A stretch of 6,015 bases of DNA, taken from the NCBI GenBank assembly GCA_964635295.1, contig CAZWOB010000115.1:1-6015 (forward strand), given 5' to 3'. The DNA is from Waddlia sp964635295 (GTDB taxonomy: Bacteria; Chlamydiota; Chlamydiia; Chlamydiales; Waddliaceae). The translations under genes were made by a program, and so were the position numbers. Shown piece by piece: positions 1-5,888 of this stretch. Each line of letters opens with the position of its first letter. Positions within the stretch are counted from its first letter, which is position 1. Below the pieces are notes generated by a model, which worked only from the letters and a program-made list of their open reading frames with translations, did not search any database and was not told the origin of the DNA.

Positions 1-22
1 GCTACATGGACCTCTATGAACT

Positions 23-64
23 ATGAACCTATCTGAATAAAAAGTTTTACTTAGATAGGTTCAT
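23..64 (-). repeat. Hairpin-forming inverted repeat overlapping the typA stop codon
   Basis: A perfect 12-bp inverted repeat (ATGAACCTATCT at 23-34, its complement at 53-64) surrounds an AT-rich 18-base loop that can pair further. It covers the TGA stop of typA (61-63), so the hairpin would form at the very end of the typA message. It could act as a 3' stabiliser or terminator, but no U-tract follows the stem on the minus strand, so a classic Rho-independent terminator is not demonstrated. A tandem 7-mer CTATGAA (14-20, 21-27) overlaps the distal arm. Confidence 0.6.
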
Positions 65-1875
65 GACCTGTTGCGCTTCCTCTCGTTCTCGGTCAAGTAG
101 ACCTTGCGCAAGCGGATCGTGCCCGGCGTCACCTCGATCAGCTCGTCACTGTTGATATAGCCGATCGCGTTCTCCAACGTCATCTTCCTTGGAGGCGTAA
201 GGATAATACTCTCATCAGAACCGGATGCGCGCACATTGGTAAGCTGTTTCCCTTTGATCATGTTCACCACTAGGTCATTTTCACGACTGTTCTCCCCAAC
301 GATCATCCCTTCGTACACTTCATCTCCGGGAGAGACAAACAGAACTCCCCTGCTCTCCAGATTGAAGCAAGCATAAGCATTGGTCTTTCCGGCAAGCATG
401 GAGACCAGCGAACCGTTCTTCCTTCCTTCCATCTCCCCTTTCCAGGGAGCGTAGCGGTCATAGATCGCTGTCAGGATCCCCAACCCTCGCGTGGTCGTGA
501 GGAAGTCATTGCGATACCCCATCAGACCTCTGGTGGGAACGAGAAAATCGAGATGAGTGATCCCATGTTCGTCGGTATGCAAATGCTGCATCTCCCCCTT
601 TCTCTTAGAAATCTGTTCGATCACCGCTCCTGAGTATTCCTCGGGAACTTCGATATGTACGTTGTCGATCGGCTCGTGCTTCACCCCATCGATCTCTTTG
701 ATGATCACCCGCGGTTTGGAAACGCAGAACTCATACCCTTCCCGCCGCATCGCTTCAAGAAGAACAGCCAGGTGAAGTTCACCCCTACCTGATACTGTCA
801 CACGCTTTTGATCGTCTGCAGGTTCGTTGATGTGATAGGAAATATTGGAGCGCTTTTCCCGCTGCAGGCGGTCGCGGATCTTATTCATCGTCACATGCTT
901 TCCGCTCTTGCCGACGAACGGGCCATTATTGACCAGAATGTCGATCGATACCGTCGGTTCCTCAATCGCGATCAATGGAAGCGGCTCCACACATTTAGGA
1001 GAGCACAACGTTTCTCCGATCGTTACCTCAGGAACACCCGAAAGCAAGACAATATCACCAACTCCGGCTTCAGGCATCTCCACCTTCTCCAGACCATGGT
1101 GCCCTTCAATTTTCGTGATCTGATGCCTGCTCTCTTCCCCGCTTCGATTGATATAGACCACTTGGTCCCCTTTCTTGATCGATCCACGAAGAATGCGTCC
1201 GCATGCCTGCCTACCGACATAATCGTCATAACCGATCGTCACTGCCTGCATTTGGAATGGCTGGTCGATATCGCCGACAGGTGATGGGACGCGGTCCACG
1301 ATCAAGTTCATCAATGGGATAAAGTCTTTCTCCTCATCACCCAGCTCCTGCACAGCATATCCCTGAATACCGGAACCATAGCAATAAGCGAAGTCCAGCT
1401 GTTCATCATCTGCGCCAAGCTCAACAAACAGATCGAATGTCTCATCAAGCACACGCTCTGGGTCCGCATGAGGCCGGTCGATCTTGTTCAAAAAGACAAT
1501 TGGCTTGAGACCCATTTTCAATGATTTGGAAAGGACAAAGCGCGTTTGCGGCATCGGCCCTTCTTGAGCGTCGACGATCAGCAGGACGGAATTCACCATT
1601 CCAAGGATCCTTTCAACCTCGCCGGCAAAGTCCGCATGTCCCGGAGTATCGATTAAGTTGATCTTGTACTCGCCATAGGGGATCGAGGTGTGCTTTGAGA
1701 AAATGGTGATCCCCCGCTCCTGTTCCTGATCGTAAGAGTCCATGACCCGCTCGGGCACATCCTGGTTGTCTCTGAAGATCTGAGACTGTTTCAGAAGCCC
1801 GTCCATCAAAGTCGTTTTTCCATGGTCGATGTGCGCGATGATCGCGATATTCCGTATTTTTTCCGGCTGATGCAT
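61..1875 (-). CDS. typA: Translational GTPase TypA/BipA
   Basis: Ribosome-binding GTPase of the EF-G/LepA superfamily. In characterised bacteria it supports 50S subunit assembly and growth under stress or low temperature, and it acts in the cytoplasm. Its 604 residues match the usual family length. The G domain has all its motifs: G1 AHIDHGKT (14-21), switch I RGITI (54-58), G3 DTPGH (76-80), G4 NKID (130-133) and a G5-like GSG near 167-169. A beta-barrel domain II follows, then an EF-G-like domain with SGRGELHL (about 362-369), then the BipA-specific C-terminal part with RKGEM (425-429), PTRGLMGYR (447-455) and EVTPGTIRLRKVYL near 581-594. The start ATG fits the family N-terminus. Only a weak AGG lies upstream, with 9 bases between it and the ATG. 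The gene is divergent from the sugar-transferase fusion. No damage is seen. Confidence 0.97.
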   Translation of the reverse strand: MHQPEKIRNIAIIAHIDHGKTTLMDGLLKQSQIFRDNQDVPERVMDSYDQEQERGITIFSKHTSIPYGEYKINLIDTPGHADFAGEVERILGMVNSVLLIVDAQEGPMPQTRFVLSKSLKMGLKPIVFLNKIDRPHADPERVLDETFDLFVELGADDEQLDFAYCYGSGIQGYAVQELGDEEKDFIPLMNLIVDRVPSPVGDIDQPFQMQAVTIGYDDYVGRQACGRILRGSIKKGDQVVYINRSGEESRHQITKIEGHHGLEKVEMPEAGVGDIVLLSGVPEVTIGETLCSPKCVEPLPLIAIEEPTVSIDILVNNGPFVGKSGKHVTMNKIRDRLQREKRSNISYHINEPADDQKRVTVSGRGELHLAVLLEAMRREGYEFCVSKPRVIIKEIDGVKHEPIDNVHIEVPEEYSGAVIEQISKRKGEMQHLHTDEHGITHLDFLVPTRGLMGYRNDFLTTTRGLGILTAIYDRYAPWKGEMEGRKNGSLVSMLAGKTNAYACFNLESRGVLFVSPGDEVYEGMIVGENSRENDLVVNMIKGKQLTNVRASGSDESIILTPPRKMTLENAIGYINSDELIEVTPGTIRLRKVYLTENERKRNRS

Positions 1876-1913
1876 GTTGTGAAACCTAAAATTTTATGTA
1901 GTTGAATCCCAAT

Positions 1914-1943
1914 ATTTTAACATTTTTTTTGGATTTCTTTCAA
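1914..1943 (-). promoter_or_regulatory. Candidate typA promoter
   Basis: On the minus strand TTGAAA (1943-1938) and TAAAAT (1919-1914) are separated by 18 bases, with a TG just before the -10 region. They lie about 40-70 bases upstream of the typA ATG, inside the 119-bp spacer to the divergent gene. This is a reasonable sigma70-like match, but AT-rich spacers give such matches by chance. Confidence 0.45.
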
Positions 1944-1994
1944 GCGTTTTGACCTGACATACGTTTTAATACTGAAATATGTTAAAAATATTTT

Positions 1995-3374
1995 ATGAGG
2001 ATTCTTCTTTTTGGAACAGGATATCATTGTCAATTAGAGCCTTTGGCCGGTTATCTACCCAGCCCTCTGCTCTATATAGCCGACAAACCGATCGTTTTCC
2101 ATGTGATCGAGGCGGCGATCGTCAAAGGAGCCACTGAATTCCACCTCCTTCTTCATCACTTTCCTGAACAAATTGAACAGAGACTAGGCAATGGCAAGAG
2201 GTGGGGGATCGAGATCCACTATCATCTGGTCAAAGATCCTGAAAACCCCTCGCCTATGATCAATGTGATCTCCAAAAAATGGGGAGAAGACCTCGTCCTT
2301 GTCGGCAGGTCCGACCTGCTTCCAGACCTGAGTGATATGGAAGCAGACGCTCCCGTTCTCCTTTACGATAAAGATTCCTGGACTGGCTGGGGTGCGGTTC
2401 CAGCTCATCAACTCAGCAAACTGCCTGAAACGGACGAAACGATCGGAAAAATAGCCGTCAACACAATCCTGGACTGCCGCTCTCTTGATGGGCTCCTCGA
2501 AGGGAACACTCAACAAATCTCCAAGGAAAGGCCAGATATCCTGTTCCCAACAACCGCTCATCAAGTCGAGCCGGGAATATGGATCTCAAGGGGAGCGGTG
2601 ATCGAGCCGGGAGCGATCATCCTGCCTCCGATCTTCCTTGGCATCAATTCCCACATTCGTTCAGGAGCAACAATTGGCCCCCGTGCCATTGTGGAAAGGT
2701 ATTCCATGGTCGACAATCACTCGCGCGTTGAAAACTCATTGGTTCGCCAAAACAGTTATATCGGGGAGGACCTGGAAATCATCGACTGCATCATTGACCG
2801 CAACAGCTTGATCAACCTGAAACACGGGACCGCGATTTTGATACAGGAGAGGCACATTCTCAGTGACACGGACATGCCGCCAGTGGGATCCTACCTGTTT
2901 GAACTATTGGAAAAAGCAGGAGCGTTGCTTCTTCTGCTTCTTCTCAGCCCCATTTATCTGTGGTTGAAAGCTACTTGCATGGAAAAAGGCAAAGAAGTGG
3001 TGCAGATCCCGGCTTCTGAATCACAGCATGAATGGAGAACATTCACATTGAAAAAATTTGTCCCCAGCACCTTTTTCCAACGGTTTTTCAGCAGGCTTCC
3101 CTACTTATGGGAAATCGTCCGGGGCAATCTCCATTTTGTCGGTGTTGCTCCACGCCCTCTTAAACAGATCGAGGAGATGCCGGAGGATTGGAAGGCGATG
3201 TATTTACGTGCGAAAGCGGGCCTGATCACACTGACACAGCTTGATCATGGAAAGAGCGCAACGCTGGACGAGCAGTATGCCTCTGAGGCGTACTATGCGA
3301 TGCATATGGGGATCATTTTCGACTGTAAACTCGCCCTTCGCTGGTTTGTGAAGAAACTACTGGGTTGGACCTAA
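1995..3374 (+). CDS. Nucleotidyltransferase-like / beta-helix / sugar-transferase fusion protein
   Basis: Three modules are visible in 459 residues. Residues 1-165 resemble a sugar-nucleotide pyrophosphorylase fold (LLFGTGY at 4-10, then PLLYIADKPI at 24-33, matching the usual PLLPVANKPI). Residues about 190-285 are hexapeptide-like and predict a left-handed beta-helix (for example GAVIEPGAIILPP). Residues about 301-459 match bacterial sugar transferases (WcaJ/PglC type): a hydrophobic stretch 309-325 with the Ser-Pro of a re-entrant helix (S318-P319), then LWEIVRGNLHFVGVAPRP (371-388) and a terminal KAGLITLTQL (407-416). Such enzymes move a phosphosugar onto undecaprenyl phosphate at the inner membrane. 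Oddities: the GxGTR...PK signature has lost its Arg and Lys, and the position of the catalytic Asp-Glu dyad reads FFSRLP (364-369). No Shine-Dalgarno precedes the ATG. The family assignment is firm; activity and substrate are not. Confidence 0.85.
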   Translation: MRILLFGTGYHCQLEPLAGYLPSPLLYIADKPIVFHVIEAAIVKGATEFHLLLHHFPEQIEQRLGNGKRWGIEIHYHLVKDPENPSPMINVISKKWGEDLVLVGRSDLLPDLSDMEADAPVLLYDKDSWTGWGAVPAHQLSKLPETDETIGKIAVNTILDCRSLDGLLEGNTQQISKERPDILFPTTAHQVEPGIWISRGAVIEPGAIILPPIFLGINSHIRSGATIGPRAIVERYSMVDNHSRVENSLVRQNSYIGEDLEIIDCIIDRNSLINLKHGTAILIQERHILSDTDMPPVGSYLFELLEKAGALLLLLLLSPIYLWLKATCMEKGKEVVQIPASESQHEWRTFTLKKFVPSTFFQRFFSRLPYLWEIVRGNLHFVGVAPRPLKQIEEMPEDWKAMYLRAKAGLITLTQLDHGKSATLDEQYASEAYYAMHMGIIFDCKLALRWFVKKLLGWT

Positions 3375-3377
3375 TGT

Positions 3378-4511
3378 CTAAGAAATTTCAATTTCGATAC
3401 CTGGATATTTACCTGCTTGCAAACGTTGGATTTCCTGTTCTTTCAACCCAGTGCCTTCGCAGGTAATCGCTCTCTTTTCTCCGTCTGTTTTAAGGCCAAG
3501 ATTTAGAATGGAGTCGGGTATCTCGGTAAAATTCGGACATTCGATGATTGTCACGTCCCCACCGATCACAAATCCCTCCGGAAAGATGGTAAAGTTTTTG
3601 CATTCCCAAATGGCCAACTCACCATCCACACGAAAACTCGAGGGCGAAAGGCTCATATTCTCACATTCGCTAATCTCAAGTTTTCTCTCGACAATCAATC
3701 CGACGGGCAAAGCGGCCAAGCCCGGACATTGCCAAATAATGAGATCACCACGCACATGCAAGTTCGCAGGTATAGCTCTCAAAGCAGAACATTCGCGAAT
3801 GTCGAGACTTTTGCCAACATCAAACTCTTCCGGCAAACGTTCAAGATTTTTAGAATGAGATAGATAAAAACTGCCGCCAACTTTCAACCGATCAGGCAAG
3901 GCCGCTAAAGCCTCAAATCCACGTAGATCAAGGTCGCCTTCAACAGTGAGGTTTTGAGGTAATGATTTTATCAAATGACACGTCGAATATTTCCAAAGTT
4001 TCAGGTCGCCTTTTATTCTAACATTCTTCTGACCAGTCCACGTCCAATGATCACGATCGAAATATTGATAAAATTCCGCTTCAGTCAGCGTCACCTCTTC
4101 ATCCGTCAGAGCTATTTGGGAACCAACAGCTGCAGGTGTGTCATTTCGAGCACTCAATGGTCTTTGATGATGGGAATGAAGTACCGGTACTTCTGAAGTT
4201 TGAGAGAAGCTAATTACACGCGGGGACCTTTGGGCCTCAGACGTCGGAAGAGTGGTTTTCCTGGCTTGGTCAACCCCTTCTGTATTGTTATTAGAAGGAA
4301 TTTTCTTGCCTACACGGCCCCGTAAAGATTCAATTCCTCTATTTACCCCATATACCAGACCAACCAACAGCGGAATAATGACTGTTACCAGCGATATTAC
4401 TTTTAGAAATGCTACCGCTCGATCCTCCACTTTTCTATTGGAAGACAAAAGGTCATTAAAACCATTAAAATAACTCAAAGAAAACGTATTTATATCCATA
4501 TAAAAAACCAT
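3378..4511 (-). CDS. Membrane-anchored leucine-rich-repeat protein
   Basis: A 377-residue protein of unknown function. A hydrophobic segment at about 36-57 (FLKVISLVTVIIPLLVGLVY) predicts one transmembrane helix after a roughly 35-residue polar N-terminus. Residues 60-135 form a low-complexity, Ser/Thr/Pro-rich linker. Residues about 164-335 hold eight LRR-type repeats; all but the first are close to 21 residues, with pattern V-x-G-x-L-x-I-x-x-C-x-x-L-x-x-L-P-x-x-L. Cysteines sit at 241, 262, 283, 304 and 325, exactly 21 apart. A curved solenoid for protein binding is expected, probably displayed outside the inner membrane. Surface, inclusion-membrane or effector-like roles are inference only. 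An in-frame ATG at 4499 (MDINTF) could be the true start; neither ATG has a Shine-Dalgarno, so the longer frame is given. It faces the sugar-transferase gene tail to tail, 3 bp apart. Confidence 0.85.
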   Translation of the reverse strand: MVFYMDINTFSLSYFNGFNDLLSSNRKVEDRAVAFLKVISLVTVIIPLLVGLVYGVNRGIESLRGRVGKKIPSNNNTEGVDQARKTTLPTSEAQRSPRVISFSQTSEVPVLHSHHQRPLSARNDTPAAVGSQIALTDEEVTLTEAEFYQYFDRDHWTWTGQKNVRIKGDLKLWKYSTCHLIKSLPQNLTVEGDLDLRGFEALAALPDRLKVGGSFYLSHSKNLERLPEEFDVGKSLDIRECSALRAIPANLHVRGDLIIWQCPGLAALPVGLIVERKLEISECENMSLSPSSFRVDGELAIWECKNFTIFPEGFVIGGDVTIIECPNFTEIPDSILNLGLKTDGEKRAITCEGTGLKEQEIQRLQAGKYPGIEIEIS

Positions 4512-4529
4512 ATAATTTAAAAAAATAAA

Positions 4530-4535
4530 ATTATA
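4530..4535 (-). promoter_or_regulatory. Candidate -10 box for the LRR gene
   Basis: A perfect TATAAT reads on the minus strand here, about 20 bases before the first ATG of the LRR gene. No good -35 hexamer sits 16-18 bases further upstream (only TATTTT-like sequence). The whole 4500-4590 region is extremely AT-rich, so a chance match is possible. Confidence 0.3.
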
Positions 4536-4600
4536 TCATTTTTTTAATCATTAAAATACCGTATAAAAAAAACAAAAAACACCTTATTAATATGTACCGG

Positions 4601-4628
4601 AACCTATGACGCAGATTGCTACCGAAAC
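4601..4628 (+). repeat. Left terminal inverted repeat of the IS982 element
   Basis: The inner 21 bases, beginning GACGCAGATTGCTACC at 4608, are repeated exactly in inverse at 5736-5756. The outer seven (AACCTAT) match the right end's AACCTTA except for a swapped AT/TA pair. Confidence 0.85.
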
Positions 4629-4747
4629 TTGCCTTAGACGTCATTAGTTTGGTTCAGATGCGTAGAAGGGATTTGAAGAGTAAGGGTAATCCCTTACCGA
4701 AAATCAATTCTTAGCAGATGAATCGAAATAATGACGTCTAAGGCAAG
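4628..4747. repeat. Left 120-bp palindromic module of the IS
   Basis: Perfect 19-bp arms (CTTGCCTTAGACGTCATTA at 4628-4646, its complement at 4729-4747) enclose imperfectly paired inner arms and a central hairpin GTAAGGG-TAAT-CCCTTAC (4680-4697). The 26-base core 4675-4700 recurs exactly, inverted, at 5664-5689. The module lies upstream of the transposase, where it could block incoming transcription. Confidence 0.8.
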
Positions 4748-4759
4748 GACGCGTATTAT
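4731..4759 (+). promoter_or_regulatory. Candidate transposase promoter
   Basis: ATGACG (4731-4736) and TATTAT (4754-4759) are separated by 17 bases, and transcription would begin about 20 bases before the transposase ATG. The -35 box falls inside the inner arm of the left palindrome, so hairpin or cruciform extrusion could affect promoter use. The hexamers match the consensus at 4/6 and 5/6 positions. Confidence 0.35.
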
Positions 4760-4786
4760 TTTCCATTTTATTAAAGGAGAATATTT

Positions 4787-5626
4787 ATGGAAATGTACGC
4801 AACAACCGTTTACGTAATTGCCGATGAAGTGCTTCGGATTTTAAATTTAAAAGATGACAATCAATCAAGAATGTCCAATGCAGAAATCATCACCTTTGCC
4901 ATATGTACGGCAAAGTTCTTTTCAGGAAACTTCAGAATGGGAAGGTATATGTTCAAGAGGCTTGGATTGTTTCCAAATATATTGAGTAATAGCAGGTTAA
5001 ATCGTCGAATTCATAAAATACCCAGAAATTGTTGGGACGCTATTTTCAGATTTTTGTCCTTTCTTGCAATCAAATCATCCGACACATGTTACTTTGCGGT
5101 CGATAGCTTTCCGGTAACCTACTGTCAAAAAAATCGCATTGATAAAAGAAAGAGGTTTTTAGACCGGAAATATATTGGTTTTGCAGCCTCAAAGAAACGA
5201 TATTTCTGCGGCATCAAAGTTCATATGATTGTTACAAATCAGGGACGACCAGTTGAAATGCATTTTAAACCAGGCGCAGAAAGTGATCTCAATGCCTTAT
5301 GGCAGATGGAGCTGGATATTCCTGAACATTCTACACTTTACGCTGATGGAGCATATAACTGTTTCGATTTGGAAGACATACTGCTTGAAGAAAATATTAT
5401 ATTATTAGCAAAACGGGGAAGCAAAGCGAAAAATAGAGCGCGATCGTTTAGCGAAGAACGTGCAATCAGCAGTAAAAGACAGATCATCGAAACTGCTTTC
5501 AACTCAATTACGACATTATTTCCAAGAAATATAAAAGCAAGTACGGAGAAGGGATTTTTAACAAAGATCATTTGCTTTGTTATAGCCTATAGCACCTCAT
5601 TCTTGTGTCCAATGAACCTCATTTAG
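4787..5626 (+). CDS. IS982-family transposase
   Basis: A DDE transposase of 279 residues, slightly shorter than typical IS982 enzymes (about 290-300). The family hallmarks are clear: an N-terminal region with DEVLRILNLKDD (13-24) and SNSRLNRRIHKI (67-78); first Asp in VDSFPV (D106); SKKRYFCGIKVHMIVT (135-150); second Asp in YADGAYN (D187); and Glu in IIETAFNSI (E235), followed by FPRNIKASTEKGF. It should cut and rejoin the ends of its own element. The start is supported by a strong Shine-Dalgarno AAAGGAG (4773-4779), 7 bases before the ATG and unlike the SD-poor host genes nearby. Its last codons and stop lie in the first arm of the right palindrome. No frameshift or missing catalytic residue is seen, so it is probably functional. 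Confidence 0.95.
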   Translation: MEMYATTVYVIADEVLRILNLKDDNQSRMSNAEIITFAICTAKFFSGNFRMGRYMFKRLGLFPNILSNSRLNRRIHKIPRNCWDAIFRFLSFLAIKSSDTCYFAVDSFPVTYCQKNRIDKRKRFLDRKYIGFAASKKRYFCGIKVHMIVTNQGRPVEMHFKPGAESDLNALWQMELDIPEHSTLYADGAYNCFDLEDILLEENIILLAKRGSKAKNRARSFSEERAISSKRQIIETAFNSITTLFPRNIKASTEKGFLTKIICFVIAYSTSFLCPMNLI

Positions 5627-5738
5627 AACGAATAGAAACGCACCATCTACAGCTCTAACCATCTCGGTAAGGGATTACCCTTACTCTTCGATGCTTAAAA
5701 CTGTATCTGGCACCTTTCAATCCGTTCTAAATGAGGTT
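5615..5738. repeat. Right 124-bp palindromic module of the IS
   Basis: Perfect 16-bp arms (AACCTCATTTAGAACG at 5615-5630, its complement at 5723-5738) enclose further imperfect pairing and a central GTAAGGG-ATTA-CCCTTAC hairpin (5667-5684). The core 5664-5689 is the exact inverse of 4675-4700. The first arm includes the transposase stop codon (5624-5626), so the module forms the 3' end of the transposase message and could terminate or stabilise it, although no U-tract follows. Confidence 0.8.
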
Positions 5739-5763
5739 TCGGTAGCAATCTGCGTCTAAGGTT
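5736..5763 (-). repeat. Right terminal inverted repeat of the IS982 element
   Basis: Inverse of the left end: exact over 5736-5756, then five of seven bases match over 5757-5763. The flank just beyond (ATTGAGAA) does not duplicate the left flank (TGTACCGG). Confidence 0.85.
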
Positions 5764-5825
5764 ATTGAGAAGGAATTTTCAATAAGAAAAAAACCTTTAA
5801 AAAATCAGTCGGAGCGCTTTACAAG

Positions 5826-5859
5826 CGACGCAGGGTCAGGATTGAAGCTGACCGCATCG
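5826..5859 (-). terminator. Minus-strand hairpin, possible terminator of the murF-like remnant
   Basis: On the minus strand CGATGC-GGTCAG, an 8-base loop, CTGACC, a 2-base bulge and GCGTCG form a 12-bp stem. One pair is U-G on the minus strand but would be an A-C mismatch on the plus strand, which favours a minus-strand RNA. It begins 29 bases after the murF-like stop (5889). A second small stem (CGCTT-gta-AAGCG, sharing bases 5826-5827) and T6 (5804-5799) follow. The T-run is not directly attached, so termination is uncertain. Nearby, ATTGAGAA-GGAA-TTTTCAAT (5764-5783) can also fold. I see no gene in 5764-5888. Confidence 0.35.
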
Positions 5860-5888
5860 TGCTGGTGTTAGATTAAGTCTCGTCTAGT

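Larger units (their letters stand above)
4601..5763 (+). mobile_element. IS982-family insertion sequence
   Basis: The element is about 1.16 kb. It has one transposase gene with an intact DDE triad and matching terminal inverted repeats. The repeats are identical over 21 bases (4608-4628 against 5736-5756) and extend to 28 bases with two mismatches. Between ends and gene lie two large palindromic modules in mirror orientation. Exact borders are uncertain because no target-site duplication is evident next to either possible end. The element is more AT-rich than the typA half of the window. It looks intact and could be mobile. Confidence 0.85.

Noticed and set aside
808..1284. Plus-strand open frames inside typA (also 557-775 and 845-1123).
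   Set aside because: They are antisense to a clearly coding typA, have no start signals or recognisable domains, and are explained by its codon bias.
1949..1994. TTGACC at 1949-1954 as the -35 box of the plus-strand sugar-transferase gene.
   Set aside because: No acceptable -10 hexamer occurs 16-19 bases downstream; TTTAAT (1965-1970) is too close.
2184..2564. Minus-strand open frame inside the sugar-transferase fusion.
   Set aside because: It is antisense to a well-supported domain region and has no family features.
3451..4473. Three plus-strand open frames (3451-3858, 3975-4196, 4252-4473) over the LRR gene.
   Set aside because: The apparent repeats in their translations are the mirror of the LRR repeats on the opposite strand.
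4748..4764. GACGC plus similar bases after the inner left arm as an extra copy of the IS end.
   Set aside because: Beyond GACGC the resemblance is weak and in AT-rich sequence; it is better explained by chance.
4601..5763. CRISPR-like array or HUH (IS200/IS605-type) element suggested by the subterminal hairpins.
   Set aside because: The repeats are inverted, not direct and spaced, and the transposase is a DDE IS982 enzyme with true terminal inverted repeats, not a Y1 transposase.
5826..5870. GGTCAGG...GAAG...GACCGCA resembles the conserved hairpin of the signal recognition particle RNA.
   Set aside because: The diagnostic GGAA tetraloop and AGCA internal loop are absent, and the pairing favours the opposite strand. 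An Infernal search with the bacterial SRP models would decide.
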